Of a stretch of 64,000 nucleotides of DNA, positions 48,458 through 56,282 are shown piece by piece; positions within the stretch are counted from its first letter, which is position 1; every line of letters begins with the position of its first letter. Made by a program: the position numbers and the translations under genes. The DNA is taken from positions 2,127,001-2,191,000 of the forward strand of contig NZ_CP134772.1 of the NCBI RefSeq assembly GCF_031882575.1, written 5' to 3'. The notes under the pieces are model-generated. The model ran no database searches. It saw only the letters and a program-made list of their open reading frames with translations, and had not been told where the DNA came from. The stretch is from Pseudomonas sp. VD-NE ins. GTDB taxonomy: Bacteria > Pseudomonadota > Gammaproteobacteria > Pseudomonadales > Pseudomonadaceae.

Positions 48458-48768
48458 TCTGGTTCCTTGAATTCGGGTTTTATTGGACAGCTCCGCTGTG
48501 CCCGTTGCGGTGGATGGTAGGGGCGGATGTAACCGCTGGCAACAAGGTATTTCGGGGTGTAAGTGCAAGTTACGAGGGTGGCGTTGCGTGGCGTTTGTGA
48601 GTTTTTTGCAGGCATGGATTTACACAAAGTGTCGCCGCAGGTAACGGGTGCAGGGGGCAGCGCCGAAACTCGGCGCTGGGTGATGTGTGTGGCGTGTAGT
48701 CCGGTTTCCCACAAACGGCGTTTAAAATGCGATTTGTCTGACAGACACTGACGAAGAACCGGACGATC
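48458..48768. other. Intergenic stretch with one perfect hairpin
   Basis: No supportable gene. CAGCGCCGA-AAC-TCGGCGCTG at 48658-48678 is a perfect 9-bp hairpin with no T run. The remaining bases are unremarkable and may hold the promoter of the minus-strand hypothetical gene. Confidence 0.55.
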
Positions 48769-50595
48769 TCAAGGCTGCCACTCACTCTTTTCCCCGCTCA
48801 AACGTCGATCCAGAAAACTCGCCGCGCTGATCAACGCCAGATGTGTCAGCGCTTGCGGCGTATTACCCAAATGCCGGCCATGGCTGTCGAATTCTTCGGC
48901 ATACAACCCGAGCGGGTTGGCGTAACGCAGCAGTTGCTCAAACTCCAGATGCGCTTTTTCCACCTGCCCCGCGCGGGCCAGACATTCGACGTACCAGAAC
49001 GAGCACGCGGCAAAGGCGCCTTCGGTGCCGGCCAGGCCATCAATATTGCTGTCGTCATTGCGATAGCGATAAACCATGCCGTCGCGCACCAGATGCTTCT
49101 CGATGGCTTCAAGGGTCGACAGCCAGCGCGGATCCTTGGCGCTGACGAAACGCACCAACGGCATCAACAGCATCGAACCATCCAGCGCCGTGCCGTCCTT
49201 GTACTGAACGAAATGCCCGCGCTCTTCGTTCCAGAAGTTGTCCCAGATATCGGCGTAGATCGCCTGCCGGGTCTGGTCCCACTGCGCGAACGGTGCGGGC
49301 AGCGAGCGTTTCGAGGCCAGTCGGATGGCCCGGTCCAGCGCTACCCAGCACATCAACCGCGAGTGCAGAAAGTGGTGCTGTTCACCGCGCATCTCCCAAA
49401 TGCCTACATCCTTGGTCTGCCACGTCTCACAAACTTGATCGACGACTTCGCGCACGTGTTTCCAGCCCTCGTGGGAAATCGCATCACCATATTTGTTGAC
49501 CAGATACACCGCGTCCATCAGCTCGCCGAAGATGTCGAGCTGGATCTGGTCGTACGCGCCATTGCCGATGCGCACCGGTTTCGCGCCGCCGTGTCCCGAC
49601 AGGTGATCAAGTTCGGTTTCCGGCAATTCCTGTTGTCCGTCGATGGCGTACAGAATATTCAGTTTCATCGGTTGCCCGTGGCAATCGCTGACCCGTCCGC
49701 GCAGCCAGCCCATATAGGCGTTGGCTTCGCCGACGAAACCCAGACGCATGAACGCGTACACCGTGAACGAGGCATCGCGGATCCAGGTGTAGCGATAATC
49801 CCAGTTGCGCTCGCCGCCCGGTGTTTCCGGGAGCCCGAAGGTAGCGGCGGCGAGAATCGCGCCGTGTTTGCGCGAGGTCAGCAGCTTGAGCGCCAGTGCC
49901 GAGCGGTTGACCATTTCGCGCCAGCGTCCGCGGTAAATCGACTGACCGATCCAGTCGCGCCAGAACTTCAGGGTGCGTTCCATGCACAAGTGTCCGGCGC
50001 CTTCGGCGAATCGTGGATCATCGGTGGCACCGAGCATGAACGCTGCCGTTTCATCTTGTTTGAGCGTGAATTGCGCCACCGCCGCTTGCCCGTCGATCTG
50101 CATCGGCTGGTCCGAAGCCAGGCGCAATGACGGTTGGCCAGCAGCGCTGAACGTCACGTCTTGTTGATCCATCTCTGCTCGGGTGTCGGCTCGGGCGTAA
50201 TCGTGGCGCACGGCGCAGCGCATCGTGAAAGTCGCCGAGCCGCTCACTACACGAACCCGGCGCATCAGCAGCGGCAGGGCATCGTCACTGTCGCCGATAG
50301 GCAGCAGGTCGGTCACTTCCACCACCGCATGCTCACTCAACCAACGGGTTTGCAGGACATTGGTGTCAGGCAGATAGATCTGTTCACGGCGTGCGTCGGG
50401 CAAGTCCGGCGCCAACTGAAAAATCCCCGCGTCGGGGGTGTCGAGCAACGAACAGAAAATCGATGGGCTGTCGAACTCCGGCCAGCAGAAAAAATCCACA
50501 CTGCCGCGATCATTGACCAGCGCTGCACTGCGCATATCGCCGATGATGCCGTGGGCGTCGATCGGGCTTTGTCGTTCCAGGTGATGCTCAGCCAT
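48769..50595 (-). CDS. Glycoside hydrolase family 15 protein (glucoamylase/trehalase-like)
   Basis: A 608-residue cytoplasmic enzyme. The N-terminal GH15 beta-sandwich begins IGDMRSAALVNDRGSVDFFCWPEFDSPSIF. The (alpha/alpha)6 barrel shows GLPETPGGERNWDYRYTWIRDASFT (substrate-binding), the catalytic acid region DVGIWEMRG and the base region NPLGLYAEEFD. Bacterial members of this branch act on trehalose or short glucans. There is no signal peptide. Its ATG overlaps the SDR stop by 8 bases, so the two are co-translated. The context suggests stress-related sugar or polyol metabolism, but this is inference. Confidence 0.92.
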   Translation of the reverse strand: MAEHHLERQSPIDAHGIIGDMRSAALVNDRGSVDFFCWPEFDSPSIFCSLLDTPDAGIFQLAPDLPDARREQIYLPDTNVLQTRWLSEHAVVEVTDLLPIGDSDDALPLLMRRVRVVSGSATFTMRCAVRHDYARADTRAEMDQQDVTFSAAGQPSLRLASDQPMQIDGQAAVAQFTLKQDETAAFMLGATDDPRFAEGAGHLCMERTLKFWRDWIGQSIYRGRWREMVNRSALALKLLTSRKHGAILAAATFGLPETPGGERNWDYRYTWIRDASFTVYAFMRLGFVGEANAYMGWLRGRVSDCHGQPMKLNILYAIDGQQELPETELDHLSGHGGAKPVRIGNGAYDQIQLDIFGELMDAVYLVNKYGDAISHEGWKHVREVVDQVCETWQTKDVGIWEMRGEQHHFLHSRLMCWVALDRAIRLASKRSLPAPFAQWDQTRQAIYADIWDNFWNEERGHFVQYKDGTALDGSMLLMPLVRFVSAKDPRWLSTLEAIEKHLVRDGMVYRYRNDDSNIDGLAGTEGAFAACSFWYVECLARAGQVEKAHLEFEQLLRYANPLGLYAEEFDSHGRHLGNTPQALTHLALISAASFLDRRLSGEKSEWQP

Positions 50596-51388
50596 TGCCG
50601 CGAAACTCCGGATAGAGGCTCATGCCGCCGTCGATGAACAGGGTGGTGCCAACGATGTAATCGGAGGCATCCGAGGCGAGAAAGACCACCGCGTTGGCGA
50701 CGTCTTCGACATCGCCGATGCGGCCGTAAGGAATCAGATCCAGCAGCTTTTCGCCGGCAGCGCCTTCGGTGGCGTCCTTGTTGATTGCGGTGCGACTCGC
50801 TCCCGGCGCGATACCGTTGATGCGGATGCGTTGATGGCTGACTTCCTGCGCGAGGGTTTGCATCAACTGATCGACGCCGCCCTTGGACGCTGAATAGTTG
50901 ACGTGCCCGGCCCAAGGGATGCGTTGGTGCACCGAGCTCATGTGGATGATCTTGCCGGCGGCGCGGGACACGCCTTCGCGAACGCCCTGACGAGTGAAAA
51001 TCCGCAGGGCGGCACGGGCGCAGAGGAACTGGCCGGTGAGGTTGACACCGATCACCGCGTTCCAGTCGTCCAGGGTCATGTCCACGGCGGCGGCGTCTTT
51101 TTGCATCCCGGAATTGGCGATCAGAATGTCCAGCGAGCCGAAGGCGTCGAGGGTCTGGGCGAATAATCGCTCGACCTCGTCTTCTTTCGACACATCCGCG
51201 CCGATGGCGATGGCCTGACCACCGCCAGCAATGATCTGTCGGGCCAGTGCTTCGGCCGGTTCCGCCTGGCGGTTGTAGTTGATGACAACCGCGGCGCCGG
51301 CCGCGGCGAGGGCTTTGGCGGCGGCGTGCCCGATGCCGGAGCTGGCACCGGTGATCAGGGCTGTTTGTCCGGTGAGGGAAATATGCAT
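50588..51388 (-). CDS. Short-chain dehydrogenase/reductase (glucose 1-dehydrogenase-like)
   Basis: A 266-residue classical SDR. The cofactor motif is TGASSGIGHAAAKAL (about 14-28). NSG (ILIANSG) stabilises the core, the catalytic Ser is in IIHMSSVHQ, and the active-site YSASKGG provides Tyr and Lys. The segment after beta-2 (INYNRQ) is compatible with NADP(H). Annotation as glucose 1-dehydrogenase is by family resemblance. It lies in one direction with the GH15 gene and, 91 bases upstream, the terpene synthase gene. A GCGAGA-N5-TCTCGC hairpin (51440-51456) lies in that gap. Confidence 0.92.
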   Translation of the reverse strand: MHISLTGQTALITGASSGIGHAAAKALAAAGAAVVINYNRQAEPAEALARQIIAGGGQAIAIGADVSKEDEVERLFAQTLDAFGSLDILIANSGMQKDAAAVDMTLDDWNAVIGVNLTGQFLCARAALRIFTRQGVREGVSRAAGKIIHMSSVHQRIPWAGHVNYSASKGGVDQLMQTLAQEVSHQRIRINGIAPGASRTAINKDATEGAAGEKLLDLIPYGRIGDVEDVANAVVFLASDASDYIVGTTLFIDGGMSLYPEFRGNG

Positions 51389-51479
51389 GCAGCGTCGCGC
51401 CTTGGGTCGGTGGGCTTATTTAGCTGACTGACGAGCGGCGGCGAGAGTTCATCTCGCGATCATGAAAAGATCGATAGCT

Positions 51480-52448
51480 TTAGACCTGATAGCGCCCGCT
51501 GGTGCGATGCCACTCCACGCTGCCGGCCAGCCAGCACTTGAGGCCTGTCAGATAGCATTTGAGTAACGGCGAGGCCTGCGGCAGTACGCTGCTTTCTGCC
51601 GCCTCGTACAAATGCATGATTTCGTCGTGAATGGCGGCACTTTGCGCCATCGCTTGTTCAGGCGAGCATTGCTGTTCGCGGATCAACAGCAAGGGCAGGT
51701 TGAAATCACCGATCCCGGCTTGCTGCTCCTTCAGCGCCGAAAAAAGATCATTGGCAATGATCGTCGCGCTGGCAGCCAGTGTCGTGACGCGCCGCACATC
51801 GGGTGCGCTATACACATTCGCGGGCAGTTCATAGCCTCCGATGATGTCGATCAACGACAGGCACGGCAGGAAACTGTTGACCTGACGGTGGGCCAGATAT
51901 TCCCAAAGTGCTGGCGTGAGACCTTCGGTGCGCCAGGTCGCTTCGGCGCTCATGGTCACGAACATGGCGATGATTTCATGGCGTACGCGTGCGACCTGTG
52001 CTGGTGTGGCGAGGGCCTCCACCCGCGCCAGATAGCCGCGCAGAGCGACCATTACCGGATCGCTGCTCAATGCCTGCTCAAGACCGGGCCGGAACCGTTC
52101 GCTCAAGTACACCGGTTCCAGCGCCGCCAGCGCCACGGACAGGCGCGGGCCGACCATTTTCGGTTCAGATCCCGTTCTCTCATCATCACAGTAGTAATCA
52201 TCGACAGCGAAGAGGGCGGCAAAACATTGCGCCGCCAGTAGAAGACGATCGGGATCATCGGTGTCGGTATGGCACAGCATGGCGAAGCGGCCGAAGCCCA
52301 TGGCGCGCACTTTTGCATGGTGTCCTGGAAAAATTCCGACCTGCTCAATCCACGGCATGAGGCGATCATCCACTTCTGCCGCCAGAGCGAGGTCGACTCT
52401 AAAGGGCGCAAGTCCATACAGCGGCGGGACGGTCCAAGGCGATTTCAT
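51480..52448 (-). CDS. Class I terpene synthase (terpene cyclase family)
   Basis: From the ATG at 52448 (MKSPWTVPPLYGLAP), with AAGGA 7 bases upstream, a 322-residue bacterial terpene synthase. The aspartate-rich metal motif is DDYYCDDE (about residue 100), and the NSE triad is NDLFSALKE (about 220). A pyrophosphate-sensing Arg lies in the APDVRRVT segment, and the C-terminal SGRY supplies the RY pair. These bind three Mg2+ and the diphosphate of a prenyl substrate. No methyltransferase or prenyl synthase lies nearby, so a methylisoborneol-type product is not supported. The product is unknown. A 20-bp perfect palindrome of lux-box form lies 59-78 bases upstream. Confidence 0.88.
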   Translation of the reverse strand: MKSPWTVPPLYGLAPFRVDLALAAEVDDRLMPWIEQVGIFPGHHAKVRAMGFGRFAMLCHTDTDDPDRLLLAAQCFAALFAVDDYYCDDERTGSEPKMVGPRLSVALAALEPVYLSERFRPGLEQALSSDPVMVALRGYLARVEALATPAQVARVRHEIIAMFVTMSAEATWRTEGLTPALWEYLAHRQVNSFLPCLSLIDIIGGYELPANVYSAPDVRRVTTLAASATIIANDLFSALKEQQAGIGDFNLPLLLIREQQCSPEQAMAQSAAIHDEIMHLYEAAESSVLPQASPLLKCYLTGLKCWLAGSVEWHRTSGRYQV

Positions 52449-52506
52449 TGACGATTCCTTCGCGGTTGAGCGCAGGGTCATCAGAGCCCTATTGGCCAAA
52501 AAAGGC

Positions 52507-52526
52507 ACCTGTCATACCTGACAGGT
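52507..52526. promoter_or_regulatory. lux-box-like perfect palindrome
   Basis: ACCTGTCA-TACC-TGACAGGT, a 20-bp perfect dyad containing the CT-N12-AG core of LuxR-family operators. It lies in the divergent gap between the terpene synthase (59 bases away) and the MFS gene (219 bases away). The rest of the gap, 52527-52744, holds no clear gene. Confidence 0.6.
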
Positions 52527-52744
52527 CTGTGCGTTTTGCGACGGATGGTCAACGTCGATCCAGCATCCGACGGAGGTTTCCATCGGTCTGGTCAGTTGAC
52601 ACCGGCAGGCTCGCCGGGGCGGCTGAGTCATCTGTTTATCAAAAGGCCCTTGGACTTCACTCCTTCACATTCCACCAACAATTCCCCGCTTCCACGCCAT
52701 CTGACCCTATGGCAACTTGGCGGCCCTTGATGAGGCTGCAGTCC

Positions 52745-53917
52745 ATGGCAAACCCCTACCGCGAATTGTTCAACGCCCCCGGCGCACGAAACTTTGTGCT
52801 GGCCGGGATGATCGCGCGCATGCCGATCTCCATGACCGGCATCGGCGTGATCACCATGCTCTCGCAACTCAAGGGCGGCTACGCTTTGGCTGGTGGCGTG
52901 GCGGCGACGTTTGCCCTCGCCACGGCGTTTTGCGCGCCGCAGGTTTCAAGGCTGGTGGACCGCTTCGGTCAGGGGCGGATTCTGCCGATATCGGCGTTGA
53001 TCGGCGGCGGCGCATTGCTGATGTTGCTGCTGTGCACGCGGTTACAGGCGCCGGACTGGACGCTGTTCATCTTCGCCGCACTGGCCGGTTGCATGCCGAG
53101 CATGTCGGCGATGGTGCGCGCACGCTGGACCGAGATCTATCGTGGCCAGCCGCAATTACAGACCGCGTATGCGCTGGAATCGGTGCTTGATGAGGTCTGT
53201 TTTATTGTCGGTCCGCCGCTGTCGGTGGGGTTGTGTGTGGCAGTGTTCCCCGAGGCCGGGCCGTTGGCGGCTTTGCTGGCGCTGGCGATCGGCGTGACGG
53301 CGTTCGTCGCCCAGCGCAGCACCGAGCCGGCGGTGCATCCGCAGGAGTTGCATCATCAGGGGTCGATCATTGCATCGACGGACATTCAGCTACTGCTGGC
53401 GCTGATGATTGCCATGGGCATCATCGTCGGTGTGATTGATGTGGTCAGCGTCGCGTTTGCCCAGCAACAAGGGCAGCCGGCGGCGGCGAGCATCGTCTTG
53501 TCGGTTTACGCCATCGGCTCGTGCCTGGCCGGTATCGCCTTCGGCGCCATGCGTTCGAAACTGCCGTTGCCGCGATTGTTTTTGTACGGCGGCGTGGCGA
53601 CAGCGGTGACGACGTTGCCGCTGTTATTGGCGAGCAATATTTTCGGCTTGTCGGTGGCGGTATTCATCGCCGGGCTGTTCTTCGCGCCGACGCTGATTGT
53701 GGCGATGGCGTTGATCGAACGCATCGTGCCGCCGGCCAAACTGACGGAAGGCCTGACCTGGCTGGTGACCGGTTTGAGTATCGGCGTGGCGATGGGGGCT
53801 GCCGGTTCCGGCTGGCTGGTGGATGCCTTCGGCGCACGTAGCGGTTTCTGGCTGGCGATTGCGGCAGGGGCGGTGGTGCTGGGCTCGGCAATACAGAGTT
53901 ACCGCCATCTGAAATGA
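52745..53917 (+). CDS. Major facilitator superfamily transporter
   Basis: From the ATG at 52745 (MANPYRELFNAPGARNFVLAGMIARMPISM), with GAGG 9 bases before it, a 390-residue protein with about 12 membrane helices. Loop motifs include SRLVDRFGQGRILP between helices 2 and 3 and a central cytoplasmic loop after VAQRSTEPAVHP. Earlier in-frame starts (52730, 52709) are possible. Similar proteins are annotated as drug or sugar effluxers; the substrate is not evident. It diverges from the terpene synthase gene, so export of its product is one option. Confidence 0.88.
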   Translation: MANPYRELFNAPGARNFVLAGMIARMPISMTGIGVITMLSQLKGGYALAGGVAATFALATAFCAPQVSRLVDRFGQGRILPISALIGGGALLMLLLCTRLQAPDWTLFIFAALAGCMPSMSAMVRARWTEIYRGQPQLQTAYALESVLDEVCFIVGPPLSVGLCVAVFPEAGPLAALLALAIGVTAFVAQRSTEPAVHPQELHHQGSIIASTDIQLLLALMIAMGIIVGVIDVVSVAFAQQQGQPAAASIVLSVYAIGSCLAGIAFGAMRSKLPLPRLFLYGGVATAVTTLPLLLASNIFGLSVAVFIAGLFFAPTLIVAMALIERIVPPAKLTEGLTWLVTGLSIGVAMGAAGSGWLVDAFGARSGFWLAIAAGAVVLGSAIQSYRHLK

Positions 53918-53926
53918 AATTTCCAT

Positions 53927-54018
53927 TGTGGGAGCGAGCCTGCTCGCGAAAGCGGTGTGTCAGTCAACATTCCTATTGAATGTGAAATGGCTTTCGCGAG
54001 CAGGCTCGCTCCCACAGG
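53927..54018. repeat. REP doublet (TGTGGGAGCGAGCCTGCTCGCGAAAGC family)
   Basis: Inverted copies of TGTGGGAGCGAGCCTGCTCG with a 35-base spacer, between the convergent MFS and SCP2-JmjC genes. Confidence 0.9.
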
Positions 54019-54028
54019 ATTTGCAGTG

Positions 54029-55162
54029 TTACCAGCCTCGTCCCGAGTTGACCCAGAAATTCACTGACAGCGAAGTCGACACCGACTCCACCTGATGGAA
54101 CCAGCCCTCCGGCAGAAACAGCAAATCCCCAGCCTCCAGCGTTACGCGCAGGAAGGTCACGTCCCGAGCGGCGGGAAAGCGCTCGTAGTCCGGCGCATCG
54201 GGGTTGAAATCACAACCATCCAGGCCACCCTTCGGCGCTGTCGACCAGGTGCCCAGCGCTTCGCGGTGATGCGGGGCGGCGAGGGTGAATTTCTTCTGCC
54301 CCCAGACCTGCGCGAAGAGGTTGTCGGTGTCGTCGCGATGCAACGGCGTCAACGTGCCTTTCGGCCCGATCCAGATACGCGGCGGGATGAATAACGAGGC
54401 GTCGAAGTAGGCCGGGTATTTGATCTGTTGCATCAGCTGCGCTGGCAGGATGTTGTTGCCCATATACGCTGGCGGCTCGCCATCGGCGCCCTTGACCGCC
54501 GGTTGGTCCAGCGAGGCGATGAAGTCGGCCATCGAGGTGGAGCGAAAATCACGTTCGGTGGAGAAAGTTTTCTTCACGTAGTCGCCATGGCGGGTGATGC
54601 CTTGCAGTTCGGCGAAATGCACCAGCGATTCTTCACGGCTGAGCTTGAACAGTGGCCAGTCCTGCAGCGCATTGCTGATCACCACGGGAATGCCGTTGGG
54701 CAGATAGCGGCTTTTGAACTCGGTGACCGACAGTTCACTGCGCGCAAGGCGTTCGATGCTGCTTTGGGTCGGCAGGCTGGCGGTGAGTTTTTCACTGAAG
54801 CGCGGCGGGGTCGGGTAGCGCTTGTTCATGTCGACTTTTTCCGCCACGGCGCGGCCGTGTATCGCATGCTCGATGATCTGCGGCAGCATCGTTGCCAGGC
54901 CCATGTTGCCGCCGATTTTCAGGCGCCCGCTGGCGAACAGTTCCTCGACGTTGGCCATGCCGCCCATGATCCCGAGAAAGTCGCGCTCGGCGACTTCAAT
55001 GGTAACGTCCGGGCTGGCGTGGCGTCCGGGCACCGTGCGGCTGCTGGCCTTGACCTCGGACCAGTAGGCTTGCTGCGGACCGAACACGAATTGAAAAACG
55101 CCTTCGATGCCGACGGCGCCGGCGTTGGCGAACAGTTTGCCCAGGATGCTCTGCAGGTCCAC
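54029..55162 (-). CDS. SCP2-JmjC fusion, candidate Fe(II)/2-oxoglutarate oxygenase under PvdS-type control
   Basis: Starting from a GTG at 55162 with GAGGG 7 bases upstream, the protein has 377 residues (MDLQSILGKLFANAG...). Residues of about 1-115 resemble an SCP2 sterol-carrier/lipid-binding domain (SPDVTIEVAERDFLGIMGGMANVEELFASGRLKIGG). Residues of about 140-377 are a cupin_8/JmjC domain with LTPLHRDDTDN (His and Asp of the iron triad) and GWFHQVES (distal His). Such enzymes hydroxylate amino-acid or other substrates. Upstream on its strand is a perfect PvdS promoter, TAAAT-N16-CGT, so it should be made in iron starvation with the adjacent NRPS. Modification of a pyoverdine residue or precursor is the inference; a regulatory or iron-sparing role is an alternative. 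Confidence 0.85.
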   Translation of the reverse strand: MDLQSILGKLFANAGAVGIEGVFQFVFGPQQAYWSEVKASSRTVPGRHASPDVTIEVAERDFLGIMGGMANVEELFASGRLKIGGNMGLATMLPQIIEHAIHGRAVAEKVDMNKRYPTPPRFSEKLTASLPTQSSIERLARSELSVTEFKSRYLPNGIPVVISNALQDWPLFKLSREESLVHFAELQGITRHGDYVKKTFSTERDFRSTSMADFIASLDQPAVKGADGEPPAYMGNNILPAQLMQQIKYPAYFDASLFIPPRIWIGPKGTLTPLHRDDTDNLFAQVWGQKKFTLAAPHHREALGTWSTAPKGGLDGCDFNPDAPDYERFPAARDVTFLRVTLEAGDLLFLPEGWFHQVESVSTSLSVNFWVNSGRGW

Positions 55163-55200
55163 GGTGGTGCCCTCGTTATTGGTTTTGGCCTGAACAGTTA

Positions 55201-55224
55201 ACGAGCGCCTGTTGGGGGAATTTA
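55201..55224 (-). promoter_or_regulatory. PvdS (iron-starvation) promoter of the SCP2-JmjC gene
   Basis: On the minus strand TAAAT at 55224-55220, a 16-base spacer and CGT at 55203-55201: an exact match to the PvdS consensus TAAAT-N16/17-CGT, 39 bases before the GTG start. Confidence 0.8.
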
Positions 55225-55236
55225 CTGGTCGCTGAC

Positions 55237-55260
55237 TAATTTGCCCGGTGCGGGATCCGT
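55237..55260 (+). promoter_or_regulatory. PvdS-type promoter of the thioesterase gene
   Basis: TAATT (55237-55241), a 16-base spacer and CGT (55258-55260). It differs from the consensus by one base, is 36 bases before the GTG, and lies back-to-back with the minus-strand box at 55201-55224. Confidence 0.65.
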
Positions 55261-55295
55261 CTATCTCTACAGATGAATTTTTCGAGGAAAGCGTG

Positions 55296-56030
55296 GTGAC
55301 CAAGCTGACCCTGCTGTGCCTGCCGTACTCCGGCGCCAGTGCCATGGTCTACAGCCGCTGGCGGCCGAAGCTGCCGCAATGGCTGCACTTGCAACCGGTT
55401 GAGCTGCCGGGGCGTGGCGCACGTTTTGGTGAGCCGCTGCACACCGACATGCGTGGGCTGGCAATGCAGTTGGCCAAGGAATTGCGACCGACACTCAACC
55501 CCCCTTATGCGCTGTTCGGCCACAGTCTGGGCGCGTTGCTGGCCTGCGAAATGGCGCACGCCCTGCGTGCGCTGGGTTGTCCGGAGCCGGTGGCGATGTT
55601 CGCTTCCGGCACAGCGGCGCCGACCCTGCGTGCCGATTACGATCGCGGCTTCGCTGAGCCCAAGACTGACGCCGAGTTGATCGAGCAACTGCGCACGCTC
55701 AGTGGCACCAGCGAGGAAGTGCTGGCCAACGAAGAGCTGATGAGTCTGACCCTGCCGATCCTGCGCGCGGATTTTCAACTGTGCGGCAAGTTCGAGCCGC
55801 TGGCGCGACCGCTGCTCAACTGCCCGGTGCATGTGCTCGGCGGCAAGGCTGATCGCGCCACCACCGAGCAATTGATCGGCTGGAGCAAGGAAACCCGCGG
55901 CAGTTTCTCGGTGGACATGTTCGCCGGCGGGCACTTCTTTATCCATGAGCATGAAGCGAAGGTATTGAAGGTGATCAAGGATCAGCTCGACGTGCACCAT
56001 CGCCGCCATGCCATGGCTGCAATCGCCTGA
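55296..56030 (+). CDS. Type II thioesterase of the pyoverdine NRPS (PvdG/GrsT-like)
   Basis: A 244-residue editing thioesterase that clears mis-primed or stalled carrier domains. The GTG at 55296, 7 bases after AGGA, gives MTKLTLLCLPYSGASAMVY. The longer frame from 55248 would begin inside the promoter, so it is rejected. Motifs are CLPYSG (family start), LPGRGARF, the nucleophile ALFGHSLGALLACEMA (Ser near 85), the Asp in HVLGGKADRAT and the His in FAGGHFFIHEHE. It lies directly before the NRPS gene in the same direction, with its own PvdS-like promoter. Confidence 0.92.
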   Translation: MTKLTLLCLPYSGASAMVYSRWRPKLPQWLHLQPVELPGRGARFGEPLHTDMRGLAMQLAKELRPTLNPPYALFGHSLGALLACEMAHALRALGCPEPVAMFASGTAAPTLRADYDRGFAEPKTDAELIEQLRTLSGTSEEVLANEELMSLTLPILRADFQLCGKFEPLARPLLNCPVHVLGGKADRATTEQLIGWSKETRGSFSVDMFAGGHFFIHEHEAKVLKVIKDQLDVHHRRHAMAAIA

Positions 56031-56047
56031 ACACTACGCGGTGCCCT

Positions 56048-56143
56048 CCTGTAGGAGCTGCCGCAGGCTGCGATCCTTTGATCCTGAGCTTTAAAACAGG
56101 ATCAAAAGATCGCAGCCTCGTTTCACTCGTCAGCTCCTACAGG
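56048..56143. repeat. REP doublet (CTGTAGGAGCTGCCGCAGGCTGCGATC family)
   Basis: Inverted copies of CTGTAGGAGCTGCCGCAGGC with GATCAAAAGATCGCAGCC at the inner edge. It lies in the gap between the thioesterase and the NRPS, upstream of the NRPS promoter. Confidence 0.85.
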
Positions 56144-56204
56144 GGTTGTGTTGACGACAGATAACCTTCGTTATACCTCCCGCCTGACAGTTGTTCTCAT
56201 TCGC

Positions 56205-56227
56205 TAATTTTTCCGGTCTGCATTCGT
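56205..56227 (+). promoter_or_regulatory. PvdS-type promoter of the NRPS gene
   Basis: TAATT (56205-56209), a 15-base spacer and CGT (56225-56227), 55 bases before the ATG. It shares the GCTAATTT...CCGGT context with the thioesterase promoter, but the spacer is one base short. Confidence 0.55.
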
Positions 56228-56282
56228 TTTATAGGGATGACGTGCCTTTGTGCTTCCTGCCTACTGATCCGGATGCTGAGAA

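Noticed and set aside
48563..48751. Plus-strand 62-codon frame before the GH15 gene
   Set aside because: No ribosome-binding site or recognisable features, and it crosses a perfect hairpin; chance frame most likely.
51480..52448. Assignment of the terpene synthase as a 2-methylisoborneol or methylenebornane synthase
   Set aside because: Those need a GPP methyltransferase neighbour, which is absent; the motifs alone only support a class I terpene synthase.
55248..55295. Earlier GTG start for the thioesterase
   Set aside because: It lies within the PvdS-type promoter, upstream of any likely transcription start; the GTG at 55296 has a proper AGGA site.
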